Assembly (NCBI GenBank): GCA_036504595.1
Contig: DASXUX010000020.1
Span: forward strand, 135,970 to 199,969
Source of the DNA: DASXUX01 sp036504595
GTDB taxonomy: Bacteria; Planctomycetota; SZUA-567; H5-PLA8
DNA length: 64,000 nucleotides
Direction: 5' to 3'
The notes beneath the pieces are model-generated. The model was not told the DNA's origin, did no database searches, and saw only the letters and a list, made by a program, of their open reading frames with translations. Both the position numbers and the translations under genes were made by a program. Position 1 is the stretch's first letter; each line of letters begins with the position of its first letter. Of the stretch, positions 16,922 through 24,509 are shown one piece after another.

Positions 16922-18903
16922 TCCTGAACTCCTTCGCGCTTGCTCTTCTGCGTTTCGCGCTTGATCTCGCGTTTCTCTTCCTGAAGCTGGCGTTTCTCTT
17001 CGCGCGTCTCCTTGCGCTCTTCGCGAACTTCTTTCTTCTGTTCCGGAGGCTCACTCTTCTTGGGCTCGGCATCGGAAGGCGCGACCCCTGACCCCTGAAC
17101 CCTGGCCTCTGAACCCTGCCCTTCCCCGATGCACACAAGTTTGCAGGCGATGTGATTGTTCTCCTTCATCACCTTCGTGCGGATGTACATGCGGCCGCCG
17201 GCGAACGCGGGGCACGTCACGGTCTCAGCGCCCATTTCGGCCCTGCCCATCGCCTTGTAGGTGCTGCCCAGCGCGGCAAAGAAAACCGTGCCGGTTTCCT
17301 TCGTCGTGATCATCAAGCGATCGCCGATGATCGTGGGCGAGCTGTAGCACATGGGGGAGTCGCAGTGATTCGGGCAGCCGCATTTCTTTGCCGTATCGGG
17401 GGCGTAATCGTGTTCGTATTTCTTGGCGCCGGTCGCGGCGTCGAAGCACGTCAGTACCCCGCTGGAGGTCAGCAGCCAGACGTTTTTGCCATCGGTGATG
17501 GGGCTGCAGGCGTCGGGCAGATTGTCCTCGGCGCTCCACGCCAAGTGGGTCTTTGTCACCTCGCCGCTGCCATCGGGCTTGATGGCGAACAGCTTCATGC
17601 CTTCTTGCGCGACGAAGACTTTGTCGTTGCCAAAAACAGGGGACGGCGCGACCTCGCCGCTATCGCAGAAGAAGAACCAGAGCAGTTTGCCATCGGCGGG
17701 GTTGTAGGAGACCACGCGCGGCTTGGCGAAGGTGATGAGCTGATCGCGGCCCGCAGCGGAAATGATCACTGGCGTGGCCCAGCCCATCAGCCAATCGTCC
17801 TCACACTTTCGAGAGACCTCCCAGACTGTCTTTCCGGTGGACGAATCCACCGCCAGATACTTGCCGTTCTGGTGCTGATCGTACGGCACGATCACCAGAT
17901 TTTTATAGGTCACCAGCGAGGCAGCGTGGCCATAAGGGTTTTCGGGCAAGCCGAGGTTTCGCGCCCAAATCTGCTTGCCGTTGTAGTCGAAGGCCGCCAG
18001 ATCGCCGTTGGCGAAGATCACGTACGCGCGGTGGCTGTCGCAGGCCATCGTGGGCGAAGCGAAACCGGTGTCCTTCATTACCTTTGGAATCTTTCCGCCC
18101 GAACCGGCGTCCACTTTCTGCCGCCAGACGATTGCGCCCTTCGCTGCATCGAAGCAATAAACTTCGCGCGTCTTGTCGTCGGCGCCGCTGAGCAGGACGC
18201 GATCGCCCCAGACGATGGCCGAATTGGTGCCGGGCAGGGGAATGTCTGTCTTCCACAAAATGTTCTGGCCGGACTTCACGTCCCATGTCGCGGCGTAATT
18301 GCCGGCGGGCGCGATTCCGGAGCCGTCGGGTCCGCGGAAGCGCGGCCACGGTGCGGGCGGTTCTTCGGCGATCGTCAGTTCAGGCCCGGGAGCTTTGCGG
18401 CCGGGGCCGAGCGCCAGAGCGGCTCCGCCCGCGAGCACTAGTACGCTCAGCACACCCACGCTGAGGCGCGCATGCGCCGCCTGCTGCTGCATGTGCTGAT
18501 AGCGTTCGGGATGCAGAGACGGCGCGGGCGGCGCGGGGCGGTATGTCTTGGCAAAGCGCACGAGCAGCACGAAGGCGGCGGCACCGGCCAGGAGCAGCCA
18601 GCCGCCGAAGGCGGCGCGCGTTTCGCGCAGGAAGTATTCCTTGCGCAGCTTCAGATCGAGCTCGCGGATTTCGTTCTTCAGATCCTCGTTTTTCGGCTGT
18701 GTGGCGAGCTTGTCTTTGAGCGCGCGCAGATCCTTCGAATCGAGCAGCGTCACTTGCGACGCTCGGCCGTAGTTCACGCCCAGGGTGCCGGCCATCACCA
18801 CAGCGAGCACGAGCGCGCCCAGCGCGGCCCAGCGCAGAGTGCCGTGGCGTTCAGAGAACAGCTTCTGCTGCTCAGGAGAAAGCGGGAGGATGGGGCGGGT
18901 CAT
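16918..18903 (-). CDS. Membrane-anchored PQQ-type beta-propeller protein
   Basis: 661 aa. Three hydrophobic segments near the N-terminus (about 26-46, 98-118, 148-168) with a basic/acidic coiled region between the first two (LRALKDKLATQPKNEDLKNE). Then an eight-bladed PQQ-like propeller (about 185-595; PWPRFRGPDGSGIAP, blades ending GKTVWEV, GAIVWRQ, GKLLWFF). It may act as a scaffold; no PQQ-enzyme active-site Asp/Glu pair is evident. The tail (from about 610) is a run of Lys/Glu helices after a segment encoded by a CCCTGAA array (17084-17120). Stop and start codons overlap with both neighbours (ATGA), so it belongs in the redox operon. Confidence 0.87.
   Translation of the reverse strand: MTRPILPLSPEQQKLFSERHGTLRWAALGALVLAVVMAGTLGVNYGRASQVTLLDSKDLRALKDKLATQPKNEDLKNEIRELDLKLRKEYFLRETRAAFGGWLLLAGAAAFVLLVRFAKTYRPAPPAPSLHPERYQHMQQQAAHARLSVGVLSVLVLAGGAALALGPGRKAPGPELTIAEEPPAPWPRFRGPDGSGIAPAGNYAATWDVKSGQNILWKTDIPLPGTNSAIVWGDRVLLSGADDKTREVYCFDAAKGAIVWRQKVDAGSGGKIPKVMKDTGFASPTMACDSHRAYVIFANGDLAAFDYNGKQIWARNLGLPENPYGHAASLVTYKNLVIVPYDQHQNGKYLAVDSSTGKTVWEVSRKCEDDWLMGWATPVIISAAGRDQLITFAKPRVVSYNPADGKLLWFFFCDSGEVAPSPVFGNDKVFVAQEGMKLFAIKPDGSGEVTKTHLAWSAEDNLPDACSPITDGKNVWLLTSSGVLTCFDAATGAKKYEHDYAPDTAKKCGCPNHCDSPMCYSSPTIIGDRLMITTKETGTVFFAALGSTYKAMGRAEMGAETVTCPAFAGGRMYIRTKVMKENNHIACKLVCIGEGQGSEARVQGSGVAPSDAEPKKSEPPEQKKEVREERKETREEKRQLQEEKREIKRETQKSKREGVQE
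17084..17120. repeat. Heptamer array, CCCTGAA family, inside a coding C-terminus
   Basis: ACCCCTG ACCCCTGA ACCCTGG CCTCTGA ACCCTG. Read as GSEARVQGSGVAP. Same family as 20380-20414 and 47117-47159. Confidence 0.7.
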
Positions 18904-20429
18904 CGGGGAACCCCCTCATCGATTGCGGATTGCGGATTGCGGATTGCGGATTGAACGGCAGCGGCCGGCGTCGCTGCTCCAGCGTCCTGCCTCCCGCCTC
19001 CTGCCTCCGCGCTGTTCCCCCCGTCTCCCCGTCCCCCCGTCCCCCCGTCCCACTCCGCACCGGGGCAGTATTCGAAGCAGCGGGCGCAGCCGACGCAGGC
19101 GGCGCGGTCGGCTTCGTGTTCGGTGCGACGGCGGCGGACGGAAAGGGAGACGAGCTTTACGCCGATGACCAGGCCGACCCACGCTCCGAACCAGCCGCCA
19201 GCTCGGCGGAAACGCGCGTAAATGACGCCGGCTTCGGCGTAGAGTTCCTCGGCGGACTGGCCGTGCTGATGGAAAGCTTTGGTGTCGTCGGTCGTGTCGC
19301 GCGTGTTCTCGACGTCTTCCTTCACGAGTACATCGGCCAGACGGACATCGCGGTGCATACGCGAGAGGGGGCCGCCGAGCTGCTTGCCGAGTTGCGAACA
19401 CACGAGCATCAGCACGGGCACGAGCACCAGCGTTCCGATCAGGCGGCTTTTGCCTTCCAACCGGGCGGCTTCGGGCGCGGCCGGCGTGGTGGGGCGAATC
19501 GCGCCGTAGGGGCAGGAGGTTTCGCACAGATGGCAGTCAATGCAGCGGTCGGGATAGATCTTCACGCGCCAGCGCGAGAGATGGCCGCAAAGCCGCAGGA
19601 GCGCTCCGTACGGGCAGAGGAAGCGGCAGTACGGCCGGCCGACGAACAGGCCGAGCAGAATGAACGCCCCGCCGAGCAGCAGCATGAACGCGGAGCCGTT
19701 GCGGCGGAAGAGCGCGATAAACGGATCGTATTCGCAGATGACGTACGCGCTGCCCATCGCGGCGAGGATCACGGCCAGGCCGAGGTACAGGTACGGCACG
19801 ATTCCAAGCGCGTGTTCCAGCCAGGAAGGAACTTCAACCGGTTTAACGAGTACGGCATCTTGCAGCGAACCGTGAGGGCAAACGGCGGCGCAATACGAAC
19901 GGCCGAAGATGAGCGCGAAAATCAGCGGCAGCAGGAAGAAGGTGAGCACGCCGATGGGCACGACGAAGCTGGGATCGAAGATTCCTTGCGAAACGTTTTG
20001 AATCGCTCCAATCGGGCAGACGCAGCCTTCGCGCCAGAAGCCGAAGTACGCGATGGAAAAAATCATCAGCCCATACACGCCGTTGCGCGAACGGCGCTTG
20101 AGGACCAGCCAGGCGCTGAGCGAGAGCGCTCCGAAAAGCACACTCATGTCCAGCAGCGTGCGCCAGTCGGCCAGAGGCGCTGGCGCGTGCGTGGCCGGGA
20201 GTTTGTAGCCGCTGGTGGTGAACTCGGGAGGGGGGAAACGCTCTTCGGCGACAGCCGTCATTGTAACCAACAGCATCGCGACAATGCAGGCGCCGCGCAG
20301 GATACGGCGAGACGGGGGGACGGGGAGACGGGGGGACGGGGGGACTGCGCGAACGGCAGCCAAGAGCGAAGTGCCGCTCAACCCTGAACCCTGAACCCTG
20401 AACCCCGAACCCTGCCGTTCACGCATCAT
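18900..20429 (-). CDS. NapH/NosR-like polytopic 4Fe-4S membrane protein
   Basis: 509 aa. Family members carry electrons across or along the inner membrane between quinol and a periplasmic ferredoxin. Five or six transmembrane helices. Membrane-face Cys motifs REGCVCPIGA, YCAAVCPHGSL and YCRFLCPYGAL, then a ferredoxin CIDCHLCETSCPYG (about 310-325) and a final CVGCARCFEYCPGAE. The flavin-binding periplasmic domain of true NosR is missing. Start ATG 20429 (or 20426) overlaps the upstream ferredoxin gene by about 10 bp. Both protein ends are repeat-encoded: residues about 6-40 (arrays 20310-20345 and 20380-20414) and the last about 50 residues (18921-19053). Confidence 0.9.
   Translation of the reverse strand: MMRERQGSGFRVQGSGLSGTSLLAAVRAVPPSPRLPVPPSRRILRGACIVAMLLVTMTAVAEERFPPPEFTTSGYKLPATHAPAPLADWRTLLDMSVLFGALSLSAWLVLKRRSRNGVYGLMIFSIAYFGFWREGCVCPIGAIQNVSQGIFDPSFVVPIGVLTFFLLPLIFALIFGRSYCAAVCPHGSLQDAVLVKPVEVPSWLEHALGIVPYLYLGLAVILAAMGSAYVICEYDPFIALFRRNGSAFMLLLGGAFILLGLFVGRPYCRFLCPYGALLRLCGHLSRWRVKIYPDRCIDCHLCETSCPYGAIRPTTPAAPEAARLEGKSRLIGTLVLVPVLMLVCSQLGKQLGGPLSRMHRDVRLADVLVKEDVENTRDTTDDTKAFHQHGQSAEELYAEAGVIYARFRRAGGWFGAWVGLVIGVKLVSLSVRRRRTEHEADRAACVGCARCFEYCPGAEWDGGTGGRGDGGNSAEAGGGRQDAGAATPAAAVQSAIRNPQSAIDEGVPR
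18921..18955. repeat. Heptamer array, GGATTGC family, coding C-terminus
   Basis: Five units of GATTGCG, encoding the terminal IRNPQSAI of the NapH-like protein. Confidence 0.85.
18984..19053. repeat. Two abutting arrays (CTGCCTC and CCCCCGT), coding
   Basis: CTGCCTC CCGCCTC CTGCCTC at 18984-19008, then four CCCCCCGT-type 8-bp units to 19053. Translated as part of the NapH-like C-terminus. Confidence 0.8.
20310..20345. repeat. GACGGGGG array, coding N-terminus
   Basis: Four GACGGGGG/GACGGGGA units. Encodes PPSPRLPVPPSRR before the signal anchor of the NapH-like protein. Same family as 19015-19053 and 63583-63656. Confidence 0.8.
20380..20414. repeat. Heptamer array, CCCTGAA family, coding N-terminus
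   Basis: ACCCTGA x3, ACCCCGA, ACCCTG. Encodes QGSGFRVQGSGL directly after MMRER. Confidence 0.85.
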
Positions 20430-20994
20430 GCTTTTCCTTCCCCTTGATGCGGTAAGGTTGGGCGGCCGGGGCGCGCGAGATGGCGTGCGAAGGGCAGACG
20501 ACGGCGATGGAGCATTCGTTGCAGTTGACGCAGATGCTGTGGTTGATCTGCAGATGCATCGAGCCGTTGCCAAACGCGGTGCAGCCTTTCACGCATTTGG
20601 AGCAGCCGATGCAGAGGTTTTCGTCGATCTTGTATTCGTAGTAGGGGTCTTCAACGAACTTGCGGCTGATCGCGCCGGTCGGGCAAAGCTGGTTTTCGGC
20701 GCCGTTGTTCAGGCCGTTCGGCGAAGGTTCAAAGTAGGCGGTACAAAGTTCGCAGTAGCCGCACATCGGGTAGGTGTGGAAGCACTTCACGGCCGACGGG
20801 CTGAGCACGCAGGCGGTCGCGCAGCGTTCGCATTGAATGCATTTGTAGGGATCGATCTGCCAGACGGTGCCGGCGCTGGCGGTGCGCGAGATCAGTCCGC
20901 CGGCGAGGCAGCCGAGGCTGGCCAAGGCCGCTCCGTGCAGGCCGCTGCGCAGAAATTCGCGCCGGCTGAAGTCTTTTTTATCGGGCTCGCTCAT
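20419..20994 (-). CDS. Tat-exported NapG-like ferredoxin (multiple 4Fe-4S)
   Basis: 191 aa. Twin-arginine signal FSRREFLRSGLHGAALASLG, so it is folded in the cytosol and exported. The mature part carries four Cys groups: CIQCERCATAC with a later C, CGYCELC, CIGCSKCVKGC and CVNCNECSIAVVCP, compatible with up to four 4Fe-4S clusters as in NapG/NrfC proteins. Expected role: periplasmic electron relay to or from the NapH-like membrane protein encoded next. ATG 20994 is preferred over 21012 because the Tat motif then sits at the usual distance. The stop overlaps the next start. Confidence 0.9.
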   Translation of the reverse strand: MSEPDKKDFSRREFLRSGLHGAALASLGCLAGGLISRTASAGTVWQIDPYKCIQCERCATACVLSPSAVKCFHTYPMCGYCELCTAYFEPSPNGLNNGAENQLCPTGAISRKFVEDPYYEYKIDENLCIGCSKCVKGCTAFGNGSMHLQINHSICVNCNECSIAVVCPSHAISRAPAAQPYRIKGKEKHDA

Positions 20995-21001
20995 GGCCTT
21001 A

Positions 21002-21090
21002 TGTCGCCCCATCCGGGGCTCTAGCTCCTTTGGCCGTCAAATTCCACGGCTTACGCCGTGGGCTATTCGTGTGTCGCCCCGTCCGGGGCT
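21002..21090. repeat. Composite hairpin element, copy 1
   Basis: TGTCGCCCCATCCGGGGCT (21002-21020), then CCACGGCTTACGCCGTGG (about 21044-21061), then TGTCGCCCCGTCCGGGGCT (21072-21090). The last unit supplies the C-terminus and stop region of the small Tat protein. Confidence 0.85.
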
Positions 21091-21281
21091 ACGCGTTGCT
21101 GGCGCGCCTCAGGCAGACGGCAAGTCTTCAACGCGGGACAATTTCCGCAGCAGAAACTGTTGGTGCATTCGCTGTGGACGGCGCGCGTGCCTAGCCATGC
21201 GGCGGTCACGCCTGCAACGCCCAATGCGGCGTAGCGACCGGCGCGGCGGAACAGTTCGCGACGAGAGACTTGTTCTTTCAC
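21063..21281 (-). CDS. Small Tat-signal Cys-rich protein
   Basis: 72 aa, GTG start at 21281 with AGAGGG six bases upstream. VSRRELFRRAG is a twin-arginine motif, followed by a hydrophobic stretch (YAALGVAGVTAAWLGTRA) and a short mature part with SFCCGNCPALKTC, four Cys in nine residues, suitable for a metal or Fe-S site. The last about 12 residues (QQRVAPDGATHE) are read from a dispersed hairpin, so the original end is uncertain. It sits 68 bp upstream of the Tat ferredoxin and probably belongs to its operon. No family recognised. Confidence 0.65.
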   Translation of the reverse strand: MKEQVSRRELFRRAGRYAALGVAGVTAAWLGTRAVHSECTNSFCCGNCPALKTCRLPEARQQRVAPDGATHE

Positions 21282-21310
21282 AGCGGCCCTCTTCTCCGTT
21301 CAGGCTTCCT

Positions 21311-21401
21311 CTGTCGCCCCTAACGGGGCTCACATCATCCGAGGCCGTTCGTTCCCACGGCTTACGCCGTGGGCTAAAATCTGCCGCCCTTCGGGCTCGC
21401 C
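21311..21401. repeat. Composite hairpin element, copy 2
   Basis: CTGTCGCCCCTAACGGGGCT, spacer, CCCACGGCTTACGCCGTGGG (21354-21373) with CTA, then a third small hairpin CCGCCCTTCGGGCTCG. Same order as 21002-21090; the two copies flank the small Tat gene. Confidence 0.85.
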
Positions 21402-21502
21402 AGTAGACGTTGCGGGCGCTCAGGCAAATCCGCAACGTATCCAAGCGGCGCATCTTCCGGTTGCGGTCCTGACTCCTATCTCGCGCCCTTAGCGCTTTGT
21501 TA

Positions 21503-21529
21503 CCGCTCCCTTACGGTCGCGGTTCTGAT
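21503..21529 (-). repeat. 27-bp dispersed repeat
   Basis: Exact complement of the copy at 6863-6889. Confidence 0.9.
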
Positions 21530-21568
21530 CGCACTGCTGGGCAAGCCAGCAGTGGCACACATGGGTTG

Positions 21569-21595
21569 CCGCTCCCTTACGGTCGCGGTTCTGAT
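21569..21595 (-). repeat. 27-bp dispersed repeat
   Basis: Second copy in the same orientation 66 bp after the one at 21503, with a CTGCTGGGCAAGCCAGCAG hairpin between them. Confidence 0.9.
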
Positions 21596-21623
21596 TCGCG
21601 CCGCCGTGCTAGGTGCTCTGTGG

Positions 21624-22631
21624 CTAACCTCCATCTTTCTTCGCTTTTCGCGCGAAGACCCTCACCACGCAGTTGCTGTTGTCGAGCAGGTACACGCGGC
21701 CTTTGGGATCCAGGGCGATGCTCTGCGCGAAGGCCATTTCGCCGAACGAATCCGGCGCGGCGACGAGGCATTCGAGCTTGCCGGCGGCGTCGAGCAACTT
21801 TACTCGCGCGATGCCTTTTTCGCTCGTCACAAAGCCGCCGCCGGGGCGAACGCACAGCGCAACGGGGTTGCAGCAGCCACAGAAACCGTCCACGCCCATG
21901 GAGGGCTGGCCGACGAAGCGCGCCAGTTCGCCATCGGGCGTGTAGGCTTCGATGCGGTGGCGGCCGGGATTGTTCACGTAAACGTAGCCGTCGCTTCCGA
22001 CGGAGACGTCCAGGTACGGGCTGGGCAGGACGATGCCGACTTCTTTCTTGGCGTCGTCGCGCTGGCCGATCTTGGCCAAGACCTTGCCGGTCTTGTCGCA
22101 ACGCAGGACGACGCGGCCGCCGGAGTCGGCGACAAAGACGTCTTCGCCGCTGACCGCGATGGCGGTGATCCTGGCCTCTTTGCCGATGCTGGGCCAGTTT
22201 GCGGTGCGGGCGCCGGCGGTGTCGTAGACTTCAACGTGGTCGTTCAAGCCGGCGTAGATCGCGGTGGAATCCACCGCCACGCAGCGCGCGTCGCCGGTGA
22301 GCTTGATTTCGGACTTGCGCGAACCGGACGCGTCGTAGGCTCGCAAGGCGCCGTCGCCAGCCACCCAGATCGTGTCGTCGGAACTCACCGCCAGGCCGCC
22401 GGCCTTTTTGAAGCCGGTGGCAATTTTCTGTTCCTGATCGTACTGAAGCATTGCGGGGTCGATGCGCCGCAGGGATTCCATGTCGTAGTTGTACGGGCGC
22501 GACGCGGACGGCGCGCCGGCGGGCTTGGTGCTTTCGCGCAGGATGATGATGGCCAGCGCGACGCCGCCAAGCACGGAGATGGCTCCGAGCAGCATGCCGA
22601 TGACGCGCCAGACTTTGGGGATTTCAGACAT
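21624..22631 (-). CDS. Membrane-anchored NHL-repeat beta-propeller
   Basis: 335 aa. One N-terminal anchor (VIGMLLGAISVLGGVALAII, about 9-28), then an NHL-type six-bladed propeller: motifs such as GLAVSSDDTIWVAGDGALRA, ISVSGEDVFVAD-like blades, VSVGSDGYVYVNNPGRHRIE and ALDPKGRVYLLDNSNCVV. Likely a periplasmic binding or scaffold protein. ATG 22631 chosen because GGAG precedes it; the frame continues upstream only through a GTCTGGA array. Same direction as the PQQ protein gene upstream, 105 bp away. Confidence 0.85.
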   Translation of the reverse strand: MSEIPKVWRVIGMLLGAISVLGGVALAIIILRESTKPAGAPSASRPYNYDMESLRRIDPAMLQYDQEQKIATGFKKAGGLAVSSDDTIWVAGDGALRAYDASGSRKSEIKLTGDARCVAVDSTAIYAGLNDHVEVYDTAGARTANWPSIGKEARITAIAVSGEDVFVADSGGRVVLRCDKTGKVLAKIGQRDDAKKEVGIVLPSPYLDVSVGSDGYVYVNNPGRHRIEAYTPDGELARFVGQPSMGVDGFCGCCNPVALCVRPGGGFVTSEKGIARVKLLDAAGKLECLVAAPDSFGEMAFAQSIALDPKGRVYLLDNSNCVVRVFARKAKKDGG

Positions 22632-22646
22632 CGCTGCTCCGAAGAG

Positions 22647-22735
22647 AAGTCTGGAGTCTGGAAGTCTGGAGTCTGGAGTCAACGGCTTCGCTATCCGCGC
22701 GACTCCAGACTCCAGACTCTGAGACTCCAGACTCG
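22647..22735. repeat. Paired heptamer hairpin (GTCTGGA / TCCAGAC)
   Basis: Forward arm of GTCTGGA units at 22647-22680 and inverted arm ACTCCAGACTCCAGACTC at 22701-22735, loop about 20 bp, exactly filling the gap between two propeller genes. Confidence 0.85.
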
Positions 22736-22736
22736 T

Positions 22737-24197
22737 TCACTTCTGTTCCTCCGCCACTGCGCCCACGTCCAAGCATGTCATCTTCGTCAAATCGCGCACG
22801 ATCAAGCGCGTGCCGGCCAGAGCCATCGGGCCCCAACTCTCGTTGCCTTTCAGCACGCGCGCATCGCCCAGCGGCTTGAAACTGTCCGCGCTGGCTTCGG
22901 CCATGACCAGACGTCCGGTGTTGTCCATCACGTAAATGAGCCCGCTGGCGATCATCATGGGGCCGAGGCCGAAGCTGTACTTGGCCTTGTCGGCGACCCA
23001 GCAGACTTTGCCGTCGAGGTCGAGGCAGACCAGTTCGCCTTTTTCGTCCGGCAGAGGGCGCACGCCATAAATGTGGTTCTGGTAGAGCACGGGGGCGTGT
23101 TGCGTGACGCCGAAAACGCCGGGCTTCAGGCGGTAGAGGACTTCGGGCGTGAACTTCGCGCCAGCAGGCTGGACAGCCTGCTCCACAGGTTTCAGGCGCA
23201 GCATCATGCTGCCGGAGCCGTAGCCGTCGGCGAAGAACAGGCGGCCGTCCTCGATCGGGACCGGTGAGGAGATGGTCGCGATCTTGACGGTCCAGAGGTC
23301 GGTGTCCCAGAGGATTTCGCCGGTGTCGGCGGCGATGCCGGCGACGCCGCCGCTGCCGCAATAGACGTACGAGCGCCGGCCGCCAAGCGTCATCGGGACG
23401 ATGGAAACATGCGTCATCTGCCAGCCGCGCGGGTTGGGGGTTTTCCAGAGGACTTTGCCGGTGGCGCATTCGAGGGCGACCATCAGCGCCTCGGGGCCGC
23501 CGGGCGCGATAATCGCGACTTTCTCTTCGTCTTTGGCTTGAGGTCTGGCGTCTTCGATCAGCGGATTCTGGCCAGCGTACCACGGCGGGACGGTCGTGCC
23601 GAATTCGCGGACCAGATCCTTCCACCAGAGAAGCGCTCCGGTTTCGGGATTGAGGCACACGACCTGGCACTTCGGGCCGAGTGAAACCAGATACTTCGGC
23701 GTGACGGCCGGGACGGTGCGGGACATGCCGTGCTGGCGTTTAATCACAACGGGATAGGAGTAACGCCAGATGTCTTTTCCGTCAGCCAGCGACATGCAGC
23801 GCAGAGCATCGGCTTGCTTTTCGCGGTCGTAATCGAGCATGTACACGCGGCCGGCCTGAACGACCGCACCCGCGTAGCCTTCGCCGACATCGATGGTCCA
23901 GAGTTGCTTCGGTCCGCCAGCCGGCCAGGAACGGGCCAGCGATTCAGGCTGAGTGCTGATGCCGTCTCGGTTTGGACCGCGGAAACAGGGCCAGGTTCCC
24001 GGGAGTTGAGCTGGGGCGCCGTCGGCGTTGGTCAGCGCGCCGTTGAGTTCACCGGGAGCGCGCTTGCCGCTCTCGCCGCCGCCCGGTCCGGCTTCGGGAA
24101 CGCGCAGGCCGATGGAGACCGACGGTCGCATGCTCAGCCACAGGCAAAGCGCTGCAAACCCGAAGACGGCCAGAAGATGTGGAAGCCAGCGCAACAT
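22737..24197 (-). CDS. Exported PQQ-type beta-propeller protein
   Basis: 486 aa. Signal or anchor MLRWLPHLLAVFGFAALCLW, linker, then a PQQ-like propeller starting WPCFRGPNRDGISTQPESLA (about 67) with blades such as GKDIWRY, GALLWWK, GKVLWKT and GEILWDT. This Planctomycete-typical plan resembles quinoprotein dehydrogenases, but calcium/PQQ ligands are not evident. A 27-bp GCAGGCTGGACAGCCTGC palindrome (23160-23187) is translated as VEQAVQPAGA in the middle of the propeller. First gene of the leftward set; ribosome site weak. Confidence 0.85.
   Translation of the reverse strand: MLRWLPHLLAVFGFAALCLWLSMRPSVSIGLRVPEAGPGGGESGKRAPGELNGALTNADGAPAQLPGTWPCFRGPNRDGISTQPESLARSWPAGGPKQLWTIDVGEGYAGAVVQAGRVYMLDYDREKQADALRCMSLADGKDIWRYSYPVVIKRQHGMSRTVPAVTPKYLVSLGPKCQVVCLNPETGALLWWKDLVREFGTTVPPWYAGQNPLIEDARPQAKDEEKVAIIAPGGPEALMVALECATGKVLWKTPNPRGWQMTHVSIVPMTLGGRRSYVYCGSGGVAGIAADTGEILWDTDLWTVKIATISSPVPIEDGRLFFADGYGSGSMMLRLKPVEQAVQPAGAKFTPEVLYRLKPGVFGVTQHAPVLYQNHIYGVRPLPDEKGELVCLDLDGKVCWVADKAKYSFGLGPMMIASGLIYVMDNTGRLVMAEASADSFKPLGDARVLKGNESWGPMALAGTRLIVRDLTKMTCLDVGAVAEEQK
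23160..23187. repeat. CAGGCTGGACAGCCTG palindrome inside a propeller gene
   Basis: GCCAGCAGGCTGGACAGCCT followed by GCTCCAC. Shared with 49124-49150. Confidence 0.75.
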
Positions 24198-24509
24198 TCA
24201 GGACCCAGGGACAGCTCTGTAGAGAGGACTTAAGGACTATGCTGATTACACCCTCAAAAAGCGTATATTCCAATGAAATTTCCTGCTACTTGGGGGTCAG
24301 GGGCCAGGGCCGGTGGCACGTTTGTGTTCGCGCATCTTTTGGCGCGAACTCAAGCGTGCGAGGAGGCGCTCGGTGCTTCGCGAACTGCACGCATGAGATT
24401 GGCGCCAAAAAGACGGCGCCAATCACATGCGTGCCACCTGTCGTTGCTGCAAAACGCGGGTGCGGATAGCATCCCGGCTTCACATTTCAAAAACGTAAGG
24501 GGGGCACTC
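24198..24509. other. Divergent intergenic region with long hairpin element
   Basis: Separates the leftward PQQ gene from the rightward symporter. 24309-24443 is a dispersed element bounded by GGTGGCACG and its complement CGTGCCACC, with an inner GGCGCCAAAAAGACGGCGCC hairpin. The AT-richer piece 24236-24300 could hold a promoter, but I cannot fix one. No gene is supported. Confidence 0.6.
24309..24443. repeat. GGTGGCACG-bounded dispersed element
   Basis: Terminal inverted pair GGTGGCACG / CGTGCCACC about 130 bp apart, with inner inverted pairs GCGCGAAC and GGCGCC. A shorter relative is translated at 16012-16098. Confidence 0.7.

Larger units (their letters stand above)
21282..21623. other. 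Gene-free repeat cluster
   Basis: No gene. In order it contains the second composite hairpin (21311-21401), a 27-bp repeat (21503-21529), a CTGCTGGGCAAGCCAGCAG hairpin with GTGGCAC (21534-21560) and another 27-bp repeat (21569-21595). The redox operon promoter may lie in the left part, but no convincing -35/-10 pair stands out. Confidence 0.7.

Noticed and set aside
24273..24509. N-terminal extension of the symporter to 24273
   Set aside because: The added residues are read from a dispersed hairpin, and a good ribosome site precedes GTG 24510, where the first transmembrane helix begins. This case argues against treating every open repeat frame as translated.
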